Shown here: piece by piece, positions 1 through 6,947 of the stretch | How positions within the stretch are numbered: position 1 is the first letter of the stretch | Layout: each line of letters begins with the position of its first letter | Assembly (NCBI GenBank): GCA_900554495.1 | Contig: USHR01000046.1 | Location: 1-12,089 of the forward strand | DNA length: 12,089 bases | Reading direction: 5' to 3' | Origin: an uncultured Collinsella sp. | Lineage (GTDB): Bacteria > Actinomycetota > Coriobacteriia > Coriobacteriales > Coriobacteriaceae | Position numbers and translations under genes: made by a program | The notes under the pieces: model-generated | What the model was told of the DNA's origin: nothing | The model's input: only the letters and a program-made list of their open reading frames with translations | Databases searched by the model: none

Positions 1-69
1 TCGTGTCCTCCTCGATCTGTAACCGCCCATGGATTACCTGCCTTTACTGTACGCGCGGGCGGCTCGTTC

Positions 70-89
70 AGGTGGGCCATGTGTCCCAT
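70..89. repeat. 20-bp direct repeat, copy 1
   Basis: AGGTGGGCCATGTGTCCCAT is identical to 1027-1046. The core at 73-88 has dyad symmetry (TGGGnCAnnTGnCCCA, 6 of 8 positions mirrored). The flanks are partly alike in both copies: CGGG-G-CTCG about 13 nt upstream, and TTTGC followed by GCGCCGAC downstream. The homologous unit is therefore probably longer than 20 bp. It could be an operator or a dispersed intergenic repeat. Confidence 0.75.
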
Positions 90-134
90 TCTGGGGGCCT
101 GATTTGCGCCGACAAGTGGCAATATGCTCGGGCG

Positions 135-171
135 TAAAAGAGGGGAGGGTCGGCCGATCCAATCCTCCCCT
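135..171 (-). terminator. Probable intrinsic terminator of the lipoprotein gene
   Basis: On the minus strand an 8-bp perfect stem (AGGGGAGG at 171-164 pairing with CCTCCCCT at 148-141) encloses a 15-nt loop, which itself contains a short TCGGCCGA palindrome. It is followed by CTTTTAC. The T-tract is short, so strength is uncertain. It lies 53 bp beyond the lipoprotein stop codon. Confidence 0.5.
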
Positions 172-224
172 GGCTGGGCGTCCGATCATTTAATGAATGC
201 GCACGCGATGCTGCGTGCGAGCCC

Positions 225-830
225 CTAATGCTTGATCTCGATGCTCGAAATCTCGACTTCGCGTGCCTCGGCAACTGCCTTCGCCATGTCATCGGGAAAC
301 TCGATGGAGTTGAGGAGCGCCTCGGCTTCTTTCTTATGCAGATCGAAGTTCGAGATGAGGACGTAGACGCTTCCCGGCTCAACGTCGGTAAAGAGAAGGG
401 TTGAGACGCTGCTGTTGTCCTCGTACGTTCCGACGAGCCACGTCCTGCCGTTATACTCGACGGACCCGCCATCCTTCCACTGGAACGTATCACCTTTCTT
501 TTCTGCCTGGTCGGCGTGGGATTCCTCTGCCGTCAGCGCTTTTTTCCAAACGGGGATAAAGCGATCGGCCGAACCGTTCTCGTCTTCGGGGAAGGTGAGC
601 TGGACCCTGTCGGCATTCTTGCCAGCGGAGTCGCTTACGCCAACGCCCTCGGGCATCTCGACCTTAAACCAAATGAAGTCAGTCTTCTTGGCAACGGGGG
701 CCTTTTCTTTGCTCTCGCTCTTAGCGGCGCTGCCGCCCCCGCCCGATGCGCTCCCGCCGCAGCCGACAAGGGCAAACGCGGCAAAGAGGGCGATGCAAAG
801 GGAAAGGATCGATAGGGTCTTTTTCTTCAT
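225..830 (-). CDS. Putative lipoprotein of unknown function
   Basis: This encodes a 201-residue secreted protein, probably lipid-anchored on the outer face of the membrane. The N-terminus has a classic type II signal peptide: MKKK, a hydrophobic stretch, then lipobox LVGC with the modified cysteine at residue 24. A Gly/Ser/Lys-rich linker (about 25-48) leads to a globular domain of about 150 residues with alternating beta-like stretches (for example VQLTFPEDENG and TLLFTDVEPGSVYVLISN) and an end resembling LLNSIEFP. That pattern recalls small PsbP/Mog1-like folds, but this is a guess from the pattern only. The start is supported by AAGGAGG at 845-839, 8 nt upstream. It is transcribed divergently from the folate operon and has its own probable terminator. 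I do not recognise a specific family. Confidence 0.9.
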   Translation of the reverse strand: MKKKTLSILSLCIALFAAFALVGCGGSASGGGGSAAKSESKEKAPVAKKTDFIWFKVEMPEGVGVSDSAGKNADRVQLTFPEDENGSADRFIPVWKKALTAEESHADQAEKKGDTFQWKDGGSVEYNGRTWLVGTYEDNSSVSTLLFTDVEPGSVYVLISNFDLHKKEAEALLNSIEFPDDMAKAVAEAREVEISSIEIKH

Positions 831-1026
831 GGTGGCGTCCTCCTTGCCTGCCTATGACATCACGGCGCCGCATACTGTTGGGGTACTGATTGCACTGGCG
901 GCGGATGTCTCTGTGCACTGTGCGGCTTATGCCTCCGTTCATCGCTTGTGGCCGTTGCGCGGCCGTGCCCCAACGGGTTCCTTACTTATAGATATGCCCC
1001 AGTTTGTGCCGTTCGGGAGTCTCGAA

Positions 1027-1046
1027 AGGTGGGCCATGTGTCCCAT
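1027..1046. repeat. 20-bp direct repeat, copy 2
   Basis: Identical to 70-89, and the dyad-symmetric core lies at 1030-1045. This copy sits about 60 bp upstream of the proposed -35 box of fchA and about 200 bp upstream of the lipoprotein start codon. It could act on either gene or belong to a dispersed intergenic family. Confidence 0.75.
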
Positions 1047-1101
1047 GTTTGCAGCGCCGACGCCTATCGTTCGTCATAGAAATCCGCGATGGCCAGGTGT
1101 G

Positions 1102-1130
1102 CTGACGCTCATGTGCTTATGGGCTAGACT
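1102..1130 (+). promoter_or_regulatory. Possible fchA-folD promoter
   Basis: CTGACG (1102-1107) and TAGACT (1125-1130) are separated by 17 bp, and each matches the sigma-70 consensus at four of six positions. The implied leader is about 70 nt and includes the small hairpin at 1162-1174. Prediction by eye only. Confidence 0.35.
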
Positions 1131-1207
1131 TAGCATCATTACGTGTTTGATGCGGTTGGCCGGCGGTTGCCGCCCGACCGATCTATATGACTTGAAGGTG
1201 CATGCGT

Positions 1208-1840
1208 ATGAGCCAAGAGATGATGGACAAGACCTGTCGCGGGTTTGCCGAGGCGCTGGCCGCGCGCGAGCCGGTTCCTGGCGGTGGCAGCGCGAGCGCC
1301 TTTGTGGGCGCGCTGGGCGCCTCGCTGTGTGGAATGGTTGCCCGCTACGGTGCGACCAATCCCGCGCTTGCTGATCGTGCGGATGACCTGACGCGCGCGT
1401 TTGCCCAGGCTGATGAGCTGGCGCAGGAACTAGTGGGTCTGGTTGCCGAGGATGTGCGCGCGTACGGCCAGGTGTCTGCGGCATACGGTATTCCTTGTGA
1501 TGACCCGGCTCGACCCGTGGCGATTCAGGACGCGTTGCGCGTGGCGGCCATGCCACCGTATCGGATCATGGATGCCTGCGCCCGCGCGCTGGCGCTGCTC
1601 GAGGACATGGCCGACAAGGGTTCGCGCCAGTTGCTGTCCGACGTGGCATGCGGCGCCGTGTTCTGCCGCGCCGCCATGCAAGGCGCGAGCCTGACGCTCT
1701 TTGCCAACACCACATCTATGAAAGACCGGGCGCGCGCCGAGGAACTCGAGGCGGCGTGCGATGAACTACTAGATACGTGGCTGCCGCGCGCCGATGCACT
1801 GGCGCGCCGTGCTGCTGACGCCGCAAGGAAGAGGGGATAG
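1208..1840 (+). CDS. fchA: Methenyl-THF cyclohydrolase / formimino-THF cyclodeaminase
   Basis: This is a 210-residue stand-alone protein of the FTCD C-terminal (cyclodeaminase) family, a cytosolic all-helical enzyme. Family members act on 5-formimino-THF (releasing ammonia) or interconvert 5,10-methenyl-THF and 10-formyl-THF. The signature PVPGGGSASA is at residues 22-31, and a conserved-looking NTTSMKD stretch lies near the C-terminal helices. Length is normal for FchA. I chose ATG 1208 because GAAGG (1194-1198) is then 9 nt away. An in-frame ATG at 1202 would leave only 3 nt and would add two residues. folD follows after 2 nt, so the two are surely co-transcribed and probably translationally coupled. 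No histidine-degradation genes are nearby, so the one-carbon role (cyclohydrolase partner of FolD) is favoured over histidine catabolism. Confidence 0.88.
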   Translation: MSQEMMDKTCRGFAEALAAREPVPGGGSASAFVGALGASLCGMVARYGATNPALADRADDLTRAFAQADELAQELVGLVAEDVRAYGQVSAAYGIPCDDPARPVAIQDALRVAAMPPYRIMDACARALALLEDMADKGSRQLLSDVACGAVFCRAAMQGASLTLFANTTSMKDRARAEELEAACDELLDTWLPRADALARRAADAARKRG

Positions 1841-1842
1841 CC

Positions 1843-2697
1843 ATGGCCGAACTGCTCAAGGGTGCTCCCGTTGCCCGCGCTTTGACCGAGGAACTTGCCG
1901 CTCGTTGCGCCGCCCTGCGCGAACAGGGCATCGTGCCGACACTGGCCATCGTTCGTGTGGGCGAGCGCGAGGACGACCTGTCCTACGAGCGCGGCGCCCT
2001 CAAGCGCTGCGAGAAGATTGGCATTGAGGCTCGCCGCGTTTTGCTTCCCGCCGATGTTTCACAGGACGAGCTGTTGGCGGCTATTAAGGACATCGATGCC
2101 GACCCCGCTGTTCACGGCTGCCTGATGTTTCGTCCGTTGCCCGCTGGGCTTGACGAGGATGCAGTTGCCGCGGCACTCGAGCCCGCCAAGGATGTTGACT
2201 CCATGACGCCGGCCTCGCTGCTCACCACGCTTTCGGGGCGAGGCGAGGGCTTTGCTCCTTGCACGGCAGAAGCCGTGTTGGCGTTGCTGGACCATTACAG
2301 CGTTGAGCTGGATGGGGCCAAGGTCGCGGTCGTCGGTCGGTCGCTCGTGATTGGCCGTCCCGTTGCCGCCATGCTTACGGCTCGCAATGCCACGGTGACG
2401 ATGTGCCATACGCATACGCGCGACTTGGCTGCCGAGTGCCGTGCGGCTGATATTGTGGTTGCGGCCGTTGGACGCGCACGCACGATTGGCGCGGATGCGG
2501 TTCGCGAGGGCCAGACGATCATCGATGTGGGCATTAACTGGGACGAGGCCGCTGGCAAGCTGGTCGGCGATGTCGATTTTGATGCTGCGGAACCGATCGT
2601 TGGCGCAATTACTCCCGTGCCGGGCGGCGTGGGGGCTGTAACGACGGCGATTCTCGCCAAGCACGTGATCGAGTCGGCGGAGCGCGCATCGAAATAG
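1843..2697 (+). CDS. folD: Methylenetetrahydrofolate dehydrogenase, FolD family, atypical active site
   Basis: This 284-residue cytosolic enzyme of the FolD family oxidises 5,10-methylene-THF to methenyl-THF with NAD(P)+. The standard enzyme also hydrolyses methenyl-THF. Visible motifs are the tyrosine region SYERGALKRC (47-56), KDVD (116-119), the nucleotide-binding GRSLVIGRP (165-173) and the C-terminal ITPVPGGVGA (256-265). Length is typical. The active site is unusual. The YxxxK catalytic lysine position holds Ala52, with a lysine at 54 instead. The family motif QLPLP is FRPLP (96-100), so the active-site glutamine is missing. The aspartate (Asp119) is kept. Some clostridial and actinobacterial FolD proteins share this pattern, as far as I recall. 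Dehydrogenase activity is expected but cyclohydrolase activity is doubtful, which fits the fchA gene 2 nt upstream. The purine-rich ribosome binding site GAGGGG (1831-1836) supports the ATG. Confidence 0.92.
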   Translation: MAELLKGAPVARALTEELAARCAALREQGIVPTLAIVRVGEREDDLSYERGALKRCEKIGIEARRVLLPADVSQDELLAAIKDIDADPAVHGCLMFRPLPAGLDEDAVAAALEPAKDVDSMTPASLLTTLSGRGEGFAPCTAEAVLALLDHYSVELDGAKVAVVGRSLVIGRPVAAMLTARNATVTMCHTHTRDLAAECRAADIVVAAVGRARTIGADAVREGQTIIDVGINWDEAAGKLVGDVDFDAAEPIVGAITPVPGGVGAVTTAILAKHVIESAERASK

Positions 2698-2722
2698 TCG
2701 TTTTTGACCACAGGGGTTGCCG

Positions 2723-2744
2723 GGGCGGCTGTTTCGCCCTTTTT
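2723..2744 (+). terminator. Intrinsic terminator after folD
   Basis: A 6-bp GC-rich stem (GGGCGG 2723-2728 with TCGCCC 2734-2739, one G-T pair) encloses a 5-nt loop and is followed directly by TTTTT (2740-2744). It lies 26 bp after the folD stop and closes the folate operon. Confidence 0.7.
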
Positions 2745-2770
2745 GCGCCGAAGCGATACACTGGTACCGT
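2743..2770 (+). promoter_or_regulatory. Possible promoter of the dipeptidase gene
   Basis: TTGCGC (2743-2748) and TACCGT (2765-2770) are 16 bp apart, with a TGG just before the -10 box like an extended -10. An alternative -10 is TACACT (2757-2762). The -35 box overlaps the folD terminator's T-tract. The assignment is weak. Confidence 0.3.
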
Positions 2771-2798
2771 TTGATTTCTTCGCTCAAGGAGGATGCGC

Positions 2799-4322
2799 AT
2801 GCCGTGCACAACGATTTTGGTTGGTAAGAACGCGAGCTACGACGGGTCGACGCTGGTTGCCCGCAACGAGGACTCGTCCAACGGGGTGTTTGAGCCCAAG
2901 CGCATGCGTGTTGTGCACCCCGACGAGCAGCCGCGTGTCTACACGAGCGTCTTGAGCCACCTGACCGTTGAGCTGCCCGATAATCCCATGCGTTATACAA
3001 GCGTCCCCGACGTTGTCCCCGGTCATGGCATTTGGGCCGAGGCCGGCTTCAACGAGCTCAATGTTGGCATGTCCGCAACCGAGACGCTCACCACCAACGA
3101 GCGCGTCCGCGGCGCCGATCCGCTCGTGGACTACGTGCCCGCCAAGGGCAACGAGGGCGAGGACGGCTATGTTCCGGCGCAGCCCGGTGGTTTGGGCGAG
3201 GAGGATATGGTGACCCTGGTGCTGCCGTACGCCAAGTCCGCCCGCGACGGTGTGCGCATCCTGGGCGACCTGCTCGAACGCTACGGCACCTACGAGAACA
3301 ACGGCATCGCCTTTAGTGATGTTGACGAGATCTGGTGGCTCGAGACCATCGGCGGCCACCACTGGATCGCCAAGCGCGTGCCCGATGATGCCTACGTGAC
3401 CATGCCCAACCAGCTGGGTATCGATAGCTTTGACCTGGACGACGCCGAGGGCGCCCAGGTCGACCACATGTGCTCCGCCGACCTGCGCTCCTGGATGGCC
3501 GAGTGGCATCTGGATCTGACGCTGGGCGTTAAGGGCGATGGTCCCGCTGCGGTCTTTAACCCGCGCGAGGCCTTTGGCTCGCACAGCGACAGCGACCACG
3601 TCTACAACACGCCGCGCGCCTGGTACATGCAGCGCTGCCTCAACCCCAGCGATGTGTGGGACGGTCCCGACGCCGACTACACGCCCGAGAGCGACGACAT
3701 CCCCTGGAGCCGCGTGCCCGAGCGCAAGGTGACCATCGAGGACATCAAGTACGTGCTTTCGAGCCACTACCAGGGCACAGAGTACGACTGCTACGGCAGC
3801 AAGGGCACGCCCGCCACGCGCGGCGCCTATCGTCCCATCGGCATCAACCGCAACAGCCAGCTTGCCGTGCTGCAGCTGCGCCCCTATGCGCAGCCGGCGT
3901 ATCGCGCCGTGCAGTGGATGGCGTTTGGCTCCAACTCGTTTAACGCGCTCGTGCCGCTGTACGCCAATGTCGAGACCATGCCCGAGTACTATGCCGACAC
4001 GCAGGCTCGCGTGACGTCCGAGAATTTCTATTGGGCAAATCGCCTGATCGGTGCCTTGGCCGATGTTCGCTTCCATGAGTGCGGTCGCGCGGTCGAGGAT
4101 TATCAGGAGAAAGTTGGCGGCATGGGCCACAAGCAGATCCACGACGTCGATGCCGCCGTGGCCGCGCTGCCCGAGGCCGAGGCGCCCGCCGAGCTCGCCC
4201 GCGCCAACGAGGCCTTTGCCGAGCTCGTGCGCGTGGAGACCGATGCCCTGTTGGGCAAGGTGCTCTACACCACGAGCTGTGCCATGAAGAACTCCTTCGC
4301 GATGAATGACAACGTAAGGTAA
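2799..4322 (+). CDS. C69-family dipeptidase (PepD type)
   Basis: This 507-residue protein belongs to the C69 Ntn-hydrolase peptidases, which split dipeptides of broad sequence, probably in the cytosol for amino-acid recovery. The N-terminus starts MPCTTILVGK. Cys3 is the expected nucleophile, exposed by removal of the short leader, and is followed by the family-like DGST and ARNEDS motifs (residues 16-27). Further family signatures are IWWLETIGGHHWIAKRVPDD (178-197) and the NQLGID region from residue 204. I see no signal peptide or membrane segment. ATG 2799 is chosen because AAGGAGG (2786-2792) is 6 nt upstream. The ATG at 2793 would abut the ribosome binding site. It looks monocistronic, between the folD terminator and the separate promoter of the phasin-like gene. 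Length is near the family's usual 470-510. Confidence 0.93.
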   Translation: MPCTTILVGKNASYDGSTLVARNEDSSNGVFEPKRMRVVHPDEQPRVYTSVLSHLTVELPDNPMRYTSVPDVVPGHGIWAEAGFNELNVGMSATETLTTNERVRGADPLVDYVPAKGNEGEDGYVPAQPGGLGEEDMVTLVLPYAKSARDGVRILGDLLERYGTYENNGIAFSDVDEIWWLETIGGHHWIAKRVPDDAYVTMPNQLGIDSFDLDDAEGAQVDHMCSADLRSWMAEWHLDLTLGVKGDGPAAVFNPREAFGSHSDSDHVYNTPRAWYMQRCLNPSDVWDGPDADYTPESDDIPWSRVPERKVTIEDIKYVLSSHYQGTEYDCYGSKGTPATRGAYRPIGINRNSQLAVLQLRPYAQPAYRAVQWMAFGSNSFNALVPLYANVETMPEYYADTQARVTSENFYWANRLIGALADVRFHECGRAVEDYQEKVGGMGHKQIHDVDAAVAALPEAEAPAELARANEAFAELVRVETDALLGKVLYTTSCAMKNSFAMNDNVR

Positions 4323-4340
4323 AGACGGCCTTGCGGCGAA

Positions 4341-4387
4341 CGAGCGGGACAAACGCCGTCAAAGGCTTCGCCCCGCTCGATTTCTAT
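4341..4387 (+). terminator. Weak candidate terminator after the dipeptidase gene
   Basis: An 8-bp stem CGAGCGGG (4341-4348) / CCCGCTCG (4372-4379) encloses a 23-nt loop and is followed by ATTTCTATCTT. A competing pair, GACGGC (4324-4329) / GCCGTC (4355-4360), overlaps it. The downstream run is only partly T-rich, so this may be a weak terminator or an attenuating structure. Confidence 0.35.
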
Positions 4388-4405
4388 CTTGGCGATAAAA
4401 CGATT

Positions 4406-4435
4406 TTGTGTCATTCACCCAATCTTGGGTACAAG
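4406..4435 (+). promoter_or_regulatory. Probable promoter of the phasin-like/ubiB pair
   Basis: TTGTGT (4406-4411) and TACAAG (4430-4435) are separated by 18 bp. The expected start near 4442 gives a short leader before the ribosome binding site GGAG (4461-4464). Confidence 0.4.
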
Positions 4436-4470
4436 AACGCCAATGCAGTTGTTCATGATTGGAGCCAACC

Positions 4471-4887
4471 ATGGTTATGAAATTCGATCAGCTTGTTAAC
4501 GGTGCCATCAACGTGGGCTTCGGCGCCGCTGCCGTTGCCGTTGAGGGCGGCAAGAAGGTCCTTGACGACCTCAATACTAAGGGCGAGCAGGTCCGCAAGG
4601 ACGCCGGCACCCCCGATATCGCCCGCAGCGTGTCCGATATGTTCGAGCAGGCCGGCGGCACCATTTCCGACCTGACCGAGCGCCTGGGCATGCAGGGCGA
4701 GACTGCGGCGCAGCGCGTGCTCGACGAGCTCATCCTGGCCCGCGTCCGCGTTATGACCGCCCCCGAGCGCACGGCCTTCCTGGCCCATGTGCGCGACATC
4801 GTCGACTCGGTCGAGGACAACGTGACTTCGGTGCCCGTCGAGTCCGTTGAGCCCGACGATGCAGAGGACACCGAAGAGGCCGAGTAG
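4471..4887 (+). CDS. Small phasin-like protein next to ubiB
   Basis: This 138-residue, largely helical protein has no signal peptide. Residues 9-20 (GAINVGFGAAAV) form a short Gly/Ala-rich amphipathic or membrane-associating helix. A charged helical segment follows (GGKKVLDDLNTKGEQVRKD), then helices with a coiled-coil look, and an acidic tail rich in Glu and Asp. This layout resembles the small phasin/PhaF-like proteins often found next to UbiB-family kinases in anaerobes; the resemblance is by pattern and not proven. A role in storage-granule coating is not implied, since no polyhydroxyalkanoate genes are in view. ATG 4471 is supported by GGAG (4461-4464) 6 nt upstream. In-frame TTG 4459 and ATG 4477 are less likely. 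The ubiB start is 8 nt after the stop, so the two form an operon and may act together at the membrane. Confidence 0.8.
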   Translation: MVMKFDQLVNGAINVGFGAAAVAVEGGKKVLDDLNTKGEQVRKDAGTPDIARSVSDMFEQAGGTISDLTERLGMQGETAAQRVLDELILARVRVMTAPERTAFLAHVRDIVDSVEDNVTSVPVESVEPDDAEDTEEAE

Positions 4888-4895
4888 CAGCGCAG

Positions 4896-6659
4896 ATGGC
4901 AGATTCCACCACTGATTACAACAATCTAGATCCCTTGGGTGACGAGACGGCGGTTGTCGATGAGGTTGAGGCCGCCGTCTCGGGCGCTCGCAAGAAGCCA
5001 CGCGCTGTCGATATGGTCCCCGAGGAGCCCGACGCGATGGCGCCGGACGAGGAGTATCAGCTCACACCGGCAGGTCGTCGTGAGCGCATTGGGCAGATCG
5101 TTCGCCTGATCAAAAAGTACCGCGTATGGGATAACCTCACGCCGGTGCGTCTGCGTCGTCTGCTCGAAGAGCTCGGTCCCATGTTCGTCAAGATGGGGCA
5201 GATCCTGGCCAACCGGTCCGAGATTTTGCCGCAGCGGTTTTGCGACGAGCTGCGCCGCCTGCGCTCCGACGTAGACCCGGTGCCGTATGAGGTAGTGCTC
5301 CGCTGTCTGGAAGAGGAGTACGGCCAGCGCTTGGGGCAGATGTTCGACGCGATCGACCCCAACCCGCTCGGAAGCGCGTCGCTCGCGCAGGTACACCGTG
5401 CCCGCCTGGTGACGGGCGAGGACGTGGCCGTTAAGGTGCAGCGCCCCGGCGCGCAACAGGTTATGGCGCAGGACATCGACATCATTCGCTCGGTGGTGCG
5501 CATCGTTTCCAAGTTCGTCAACACCGATCAGTTTGTTGACCTGCACGGTGTGGTCGAAGAGCTGTGGACCTCGTTTCGCGAGGAGACCAACTTTTTGGCC
5601 GAGGCAAAAAACCTCAACGATTTCTATGACTTCCACAAAAGCGTGCATGGCGTGTCGTGCCCCAAGTCCTACCTAGATCTTTGCACCGAGCACGTGGTGG
5701 TCATGGACTACATTGACGGCATCTCCATTGCCGATCCCAAACGACTGGCAGCCGAGGGTTATGACTTGGAAAAGATTGGCGCCGCGATCGTCGAGGACTA
5801 CTCGACGCAGGTGCTCGACGATGGCTTTTTCCATGCCGACCCGCATGCGGGAAACATCATTCTCAAGGACGGCATCGTCTACTTTATCGACCTGGGCATG
5901 GTCGGGCGCATGTCGAGCCACGACCGCGGTATCGTCAAGGATATGATCTTCGCCGTAGCCGAGGGCGACGTGCCCAAACTCAAGGATTCGCTTATGCGCT
6001 TTGCCGTGACGCGCGGCGATTCGGCCGAGCTCGACCATTCGGCCTTTTTGTCCGACTTGGACTTTATCGTCGCCGACTTTGCGGGTCTTGACCTTAAGGA
6101 TCTTGATATCGGCGAGTTTTTGACCTCGCTGCTCAATCTGGCGCGCAAAAACGACGTTGAGCTGCCGAGCGTGGTGACGATGTTCGCCCGCGGCATGGTG
6201 ACGCTCGAGGGCCTGCTGACCGAGTACATGCCCAACGTCAACATGATCCAGATTATCCAGGCGCACATCAAAAACGAGAAGAGCGCCTATGCGCGCGTCC
6301 GCGAAATGGGGCGCGATCTTGCCGCGAGCAGCTATCGCGCGGCAAAAGGCTCGCTCGAGGCGGCCGAGTATCTGGGCTTGGCGTCGCGCATGCTCACGCG
6401 CGGCCAGCTTAAGGTAAACACGCAGATCATGAGCAGCGATAAGGCGCTGCGACAGCTGGGTGGAATTATCGACCGCATGTCGATGGCAATTGTGATCGCC
6501 GGTCTGTTTATCGGTTCGTCGGTGGTGTACTACGCGCGTATCGAGCCGGTTGTGTTTGGTATCCCAGTCATTGGCTTTATGGGCTACGTGAGCGCGCTGG
6601 TGCTGGCGCTTATGCTGGGCCGCAATATCTGGCTCAACAGCCACGGCGGCAAGCACTAG
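4896..6659 (+). CDS. ubiB: UbiB/ABC1 (AarF)-family atypical kinase
   Basis: This 587-residue protein of the ABC1/ADCK/UbiB family is an atypical protein-kinase-like ATPase linked to quinone or lipid metabolism at the membrane. The family hallmarks are in order. The KxGQ motif KMGQ is at 99-102. The Ala-rich loop is GSASLAQVH (159-167), and the nucleotide-binding lysine VAVKVQRPG is at 177-185 (Lys180). The acidic helix EETNFLAEAKN is at 229-239, the catalytic loop HADPHAGN at 313-320, and the metal-binding IDLG (in place of DFG) at 331-334. Two hydrophobic segments near the C-terminus (from about residue 528) would anchor it in the membrane. The first 60 residues are acidic and poorly conserved. 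The ribosome binding site is weak (GCGCAG), which suggests coupling to the phasin-like gene 8 nt upstream. No quinone biosynthesis genes are nearby, so the substrate is unknown. Confidence 0.93.
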   Translation: MADSTTDYNNLDPLGDETAVVDEVEAAVSGARKKPRAVDMVPEEPDAMAPDEEYQLTPAGRRERIGQIVRLIKKYRVWDNLTPVRLRRLLEELGPMFVKMGQILANRSEILPQRFCDELRRLRSDVDPVPYEVVLRCLEEEYGQRLGQMFDAIDPNPLGSASLAQVHRARLVTGEDVAVKVQRPGAQQVMAQDIDIIRSVVRIVSKFVNTDQFVDLHGVVEELWTSFREETNFLAEAKNLNDFYDFHKSVHGVSCPKSYLDLCTEHVVVMDYIDGISIADPKRLAAEGYDLEKIGAAIVEDYSTQVLDDGFFHADPHAGNIILKDGIVYFIDLGMVGRMSSHDRGIVKDMIFAVAEGDVPKLKDSLMRFAVTRGDSAELDHSAFLSDLDFIVADFAGLDLKDLDIGEFLTSLLNLARKNDVELPSVVTMFARGMVTLEGLLTEYMPNVNMIQIIQAHIKNEKSAYARVREMGRDLAASSYRAAKGSLEAAEYLGLASRMLTRGQLKVNTQIMSSDKALRQLGGIIDRMSMAIVIAGLFIGSSVVYYARIEPVVFGIPVIGFMGYVSALVLALMLGRNIWLNSHGGKH

Positions 6660-6710
6660 AGGCTGCGGCCGTCACCGCATTTTCCTATCGCAAACAATAG
6701 CTTTTACCTT

Positions 6711-6738
6711 GGGCTTCGCCTGCGTGCGAGGCCCTTTT
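6711..6738 (+). terminator. Intrinsic terminator after ubiB
   Basis: A 9-bp stem, GGGCTTCGC (6711-6719) with GCGAGGCCC (6726-6734), has a 6-nt loop and is followed by TTTT (6735-6738). It separates the ubiB transcript from the riboswitch-controlled transcript that starts just downstream. Confidence 0.75.
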
Positions 6739-6764
6739 GCGTGATAGCATATTGACGGTATTAA
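6737..6764 (+). promoter_or_regulatory. Possible promoter of the riboswitch transcript
   Basis: TTGCGT (6737-6742) and TATTAA (6759-6764) are 16 bp apart. Transcription would begin near 6771, just before the first riboswitch helix at 6775, which supports this choice over TTGACG (6752-6757). The -35 box overlaps the T-tract of the ubiB terminator. Confidence 0.35.
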
Positions 6765-6774
6765 TCGATGGCCT

Positions 6775-6947
6775 AGATGGTGGTGCGGAGACGCACGAAT
6801 GCGCGGTTTTCCTGCGCGTTTGGGAGAATCGGGGTGCAAGTCCCCGGCTGTACCAGTAACCGTAATTCCTCTTGGCTCGGGATGCTCGCGTCGCAGATCG
6901 GACGACGTGCCCGAGCCGTTAAGGTTAAGTCGGATCGCCTCCCATCT
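6775..6947 (+). ncRNA. Cobalamin riboswitch
   Basis: The core resembles the cobalamin (B12) riboswitch. It has GGTGC (6782-6786), a GCGCG...CGCGT arm, then GGGAGAATC followed by GGGGTGCAAGTCCCC (6831-6845) and CTGTACCAGTAACCGTAA. A peripheral arm has a perfect 8-bp stem (GGCTCGGG 6874-6881 with CCCGAGCC 6910-6917). The B12 box is AGTCGGATCGCCTCCC (6928-6943), close to the family's AGTCAGGAGACCTGCC. The ends close with P1, AGATGG (6775-6780) with CCATCT (6942-6947). The start codon of the downstream gene is about 60 nt away, and no strong terminator lies between. Control is therefore probably at translation, with cobalamin reducing expression. The exact subclass and ligand form cannot be told by eye. 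Confidence 0.88.

Larger units (their letters stand above)
1..224. other. Left-edge intergenic region
   Basis: No gene is supported here. The stretch holds one copy of the 20-bp repeat (70-89) and the probable terminator of the minus-strand lipoprotein gene (141-171). A plus frame ending in a stop at 20-22 could be the last codons of an upstream gene, but six codons are too few to call. Confidence 0.5.
831..1207. other. Divergent intergenic region between lipoprotein and fchA
   Basis: This 377-bp gap contains no gene I can support. It holds the second copy of the 20-bp repeat (1027-1046), a plausible fchA promoter (1102-1130) and a small perfect hairpin, GGCGG-TTG-CCGCC, at 1162-1174 in the fchA leader. 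I could not identify a convincing promoter for the lipoprotein on the minus strand, although its ribosome binding site (839-845) is strong. Confidence 0.5.

Noticed and set aside
2..22. Possible last codons of an upstream plus-strand gene
   Set aside because: Only six codons and a stop are visible, which cannot be told from chance.
70..1046. The 20-bp repeats as a CRISPR array or transposon ends
   Set aside because: There are only two copies, about 940 bp apart and in the same orientation, with no regular spacing, no cas or transposase gene between them, and no visible target duplication.
415..1374. Plus-strand open frame of 319 codons across the lipoprotein and the divergent intergenic region
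   Set aside because: It runs antisense to a lipoprotein with a clear lipobox and ribosome binding site, then out of frame into fchA. The composition is not protein-like.
2784..4352. Long minus-strand open frame opposite the dipeptidase gene (522 codons)
   Set aside because: It is a codon-bias shadow in GC-rich sequence. The plus strand carries clear C69 motifs and a strong ribosome binding site.
6752..6779. TTGACG (6752-6757) with TAGATG (6774-6779) as the riboswitch promoter
   Set aside because: The -35 box is good, but transcription would start inside the riboswitch and remove the 5' strand of the P1 helix.
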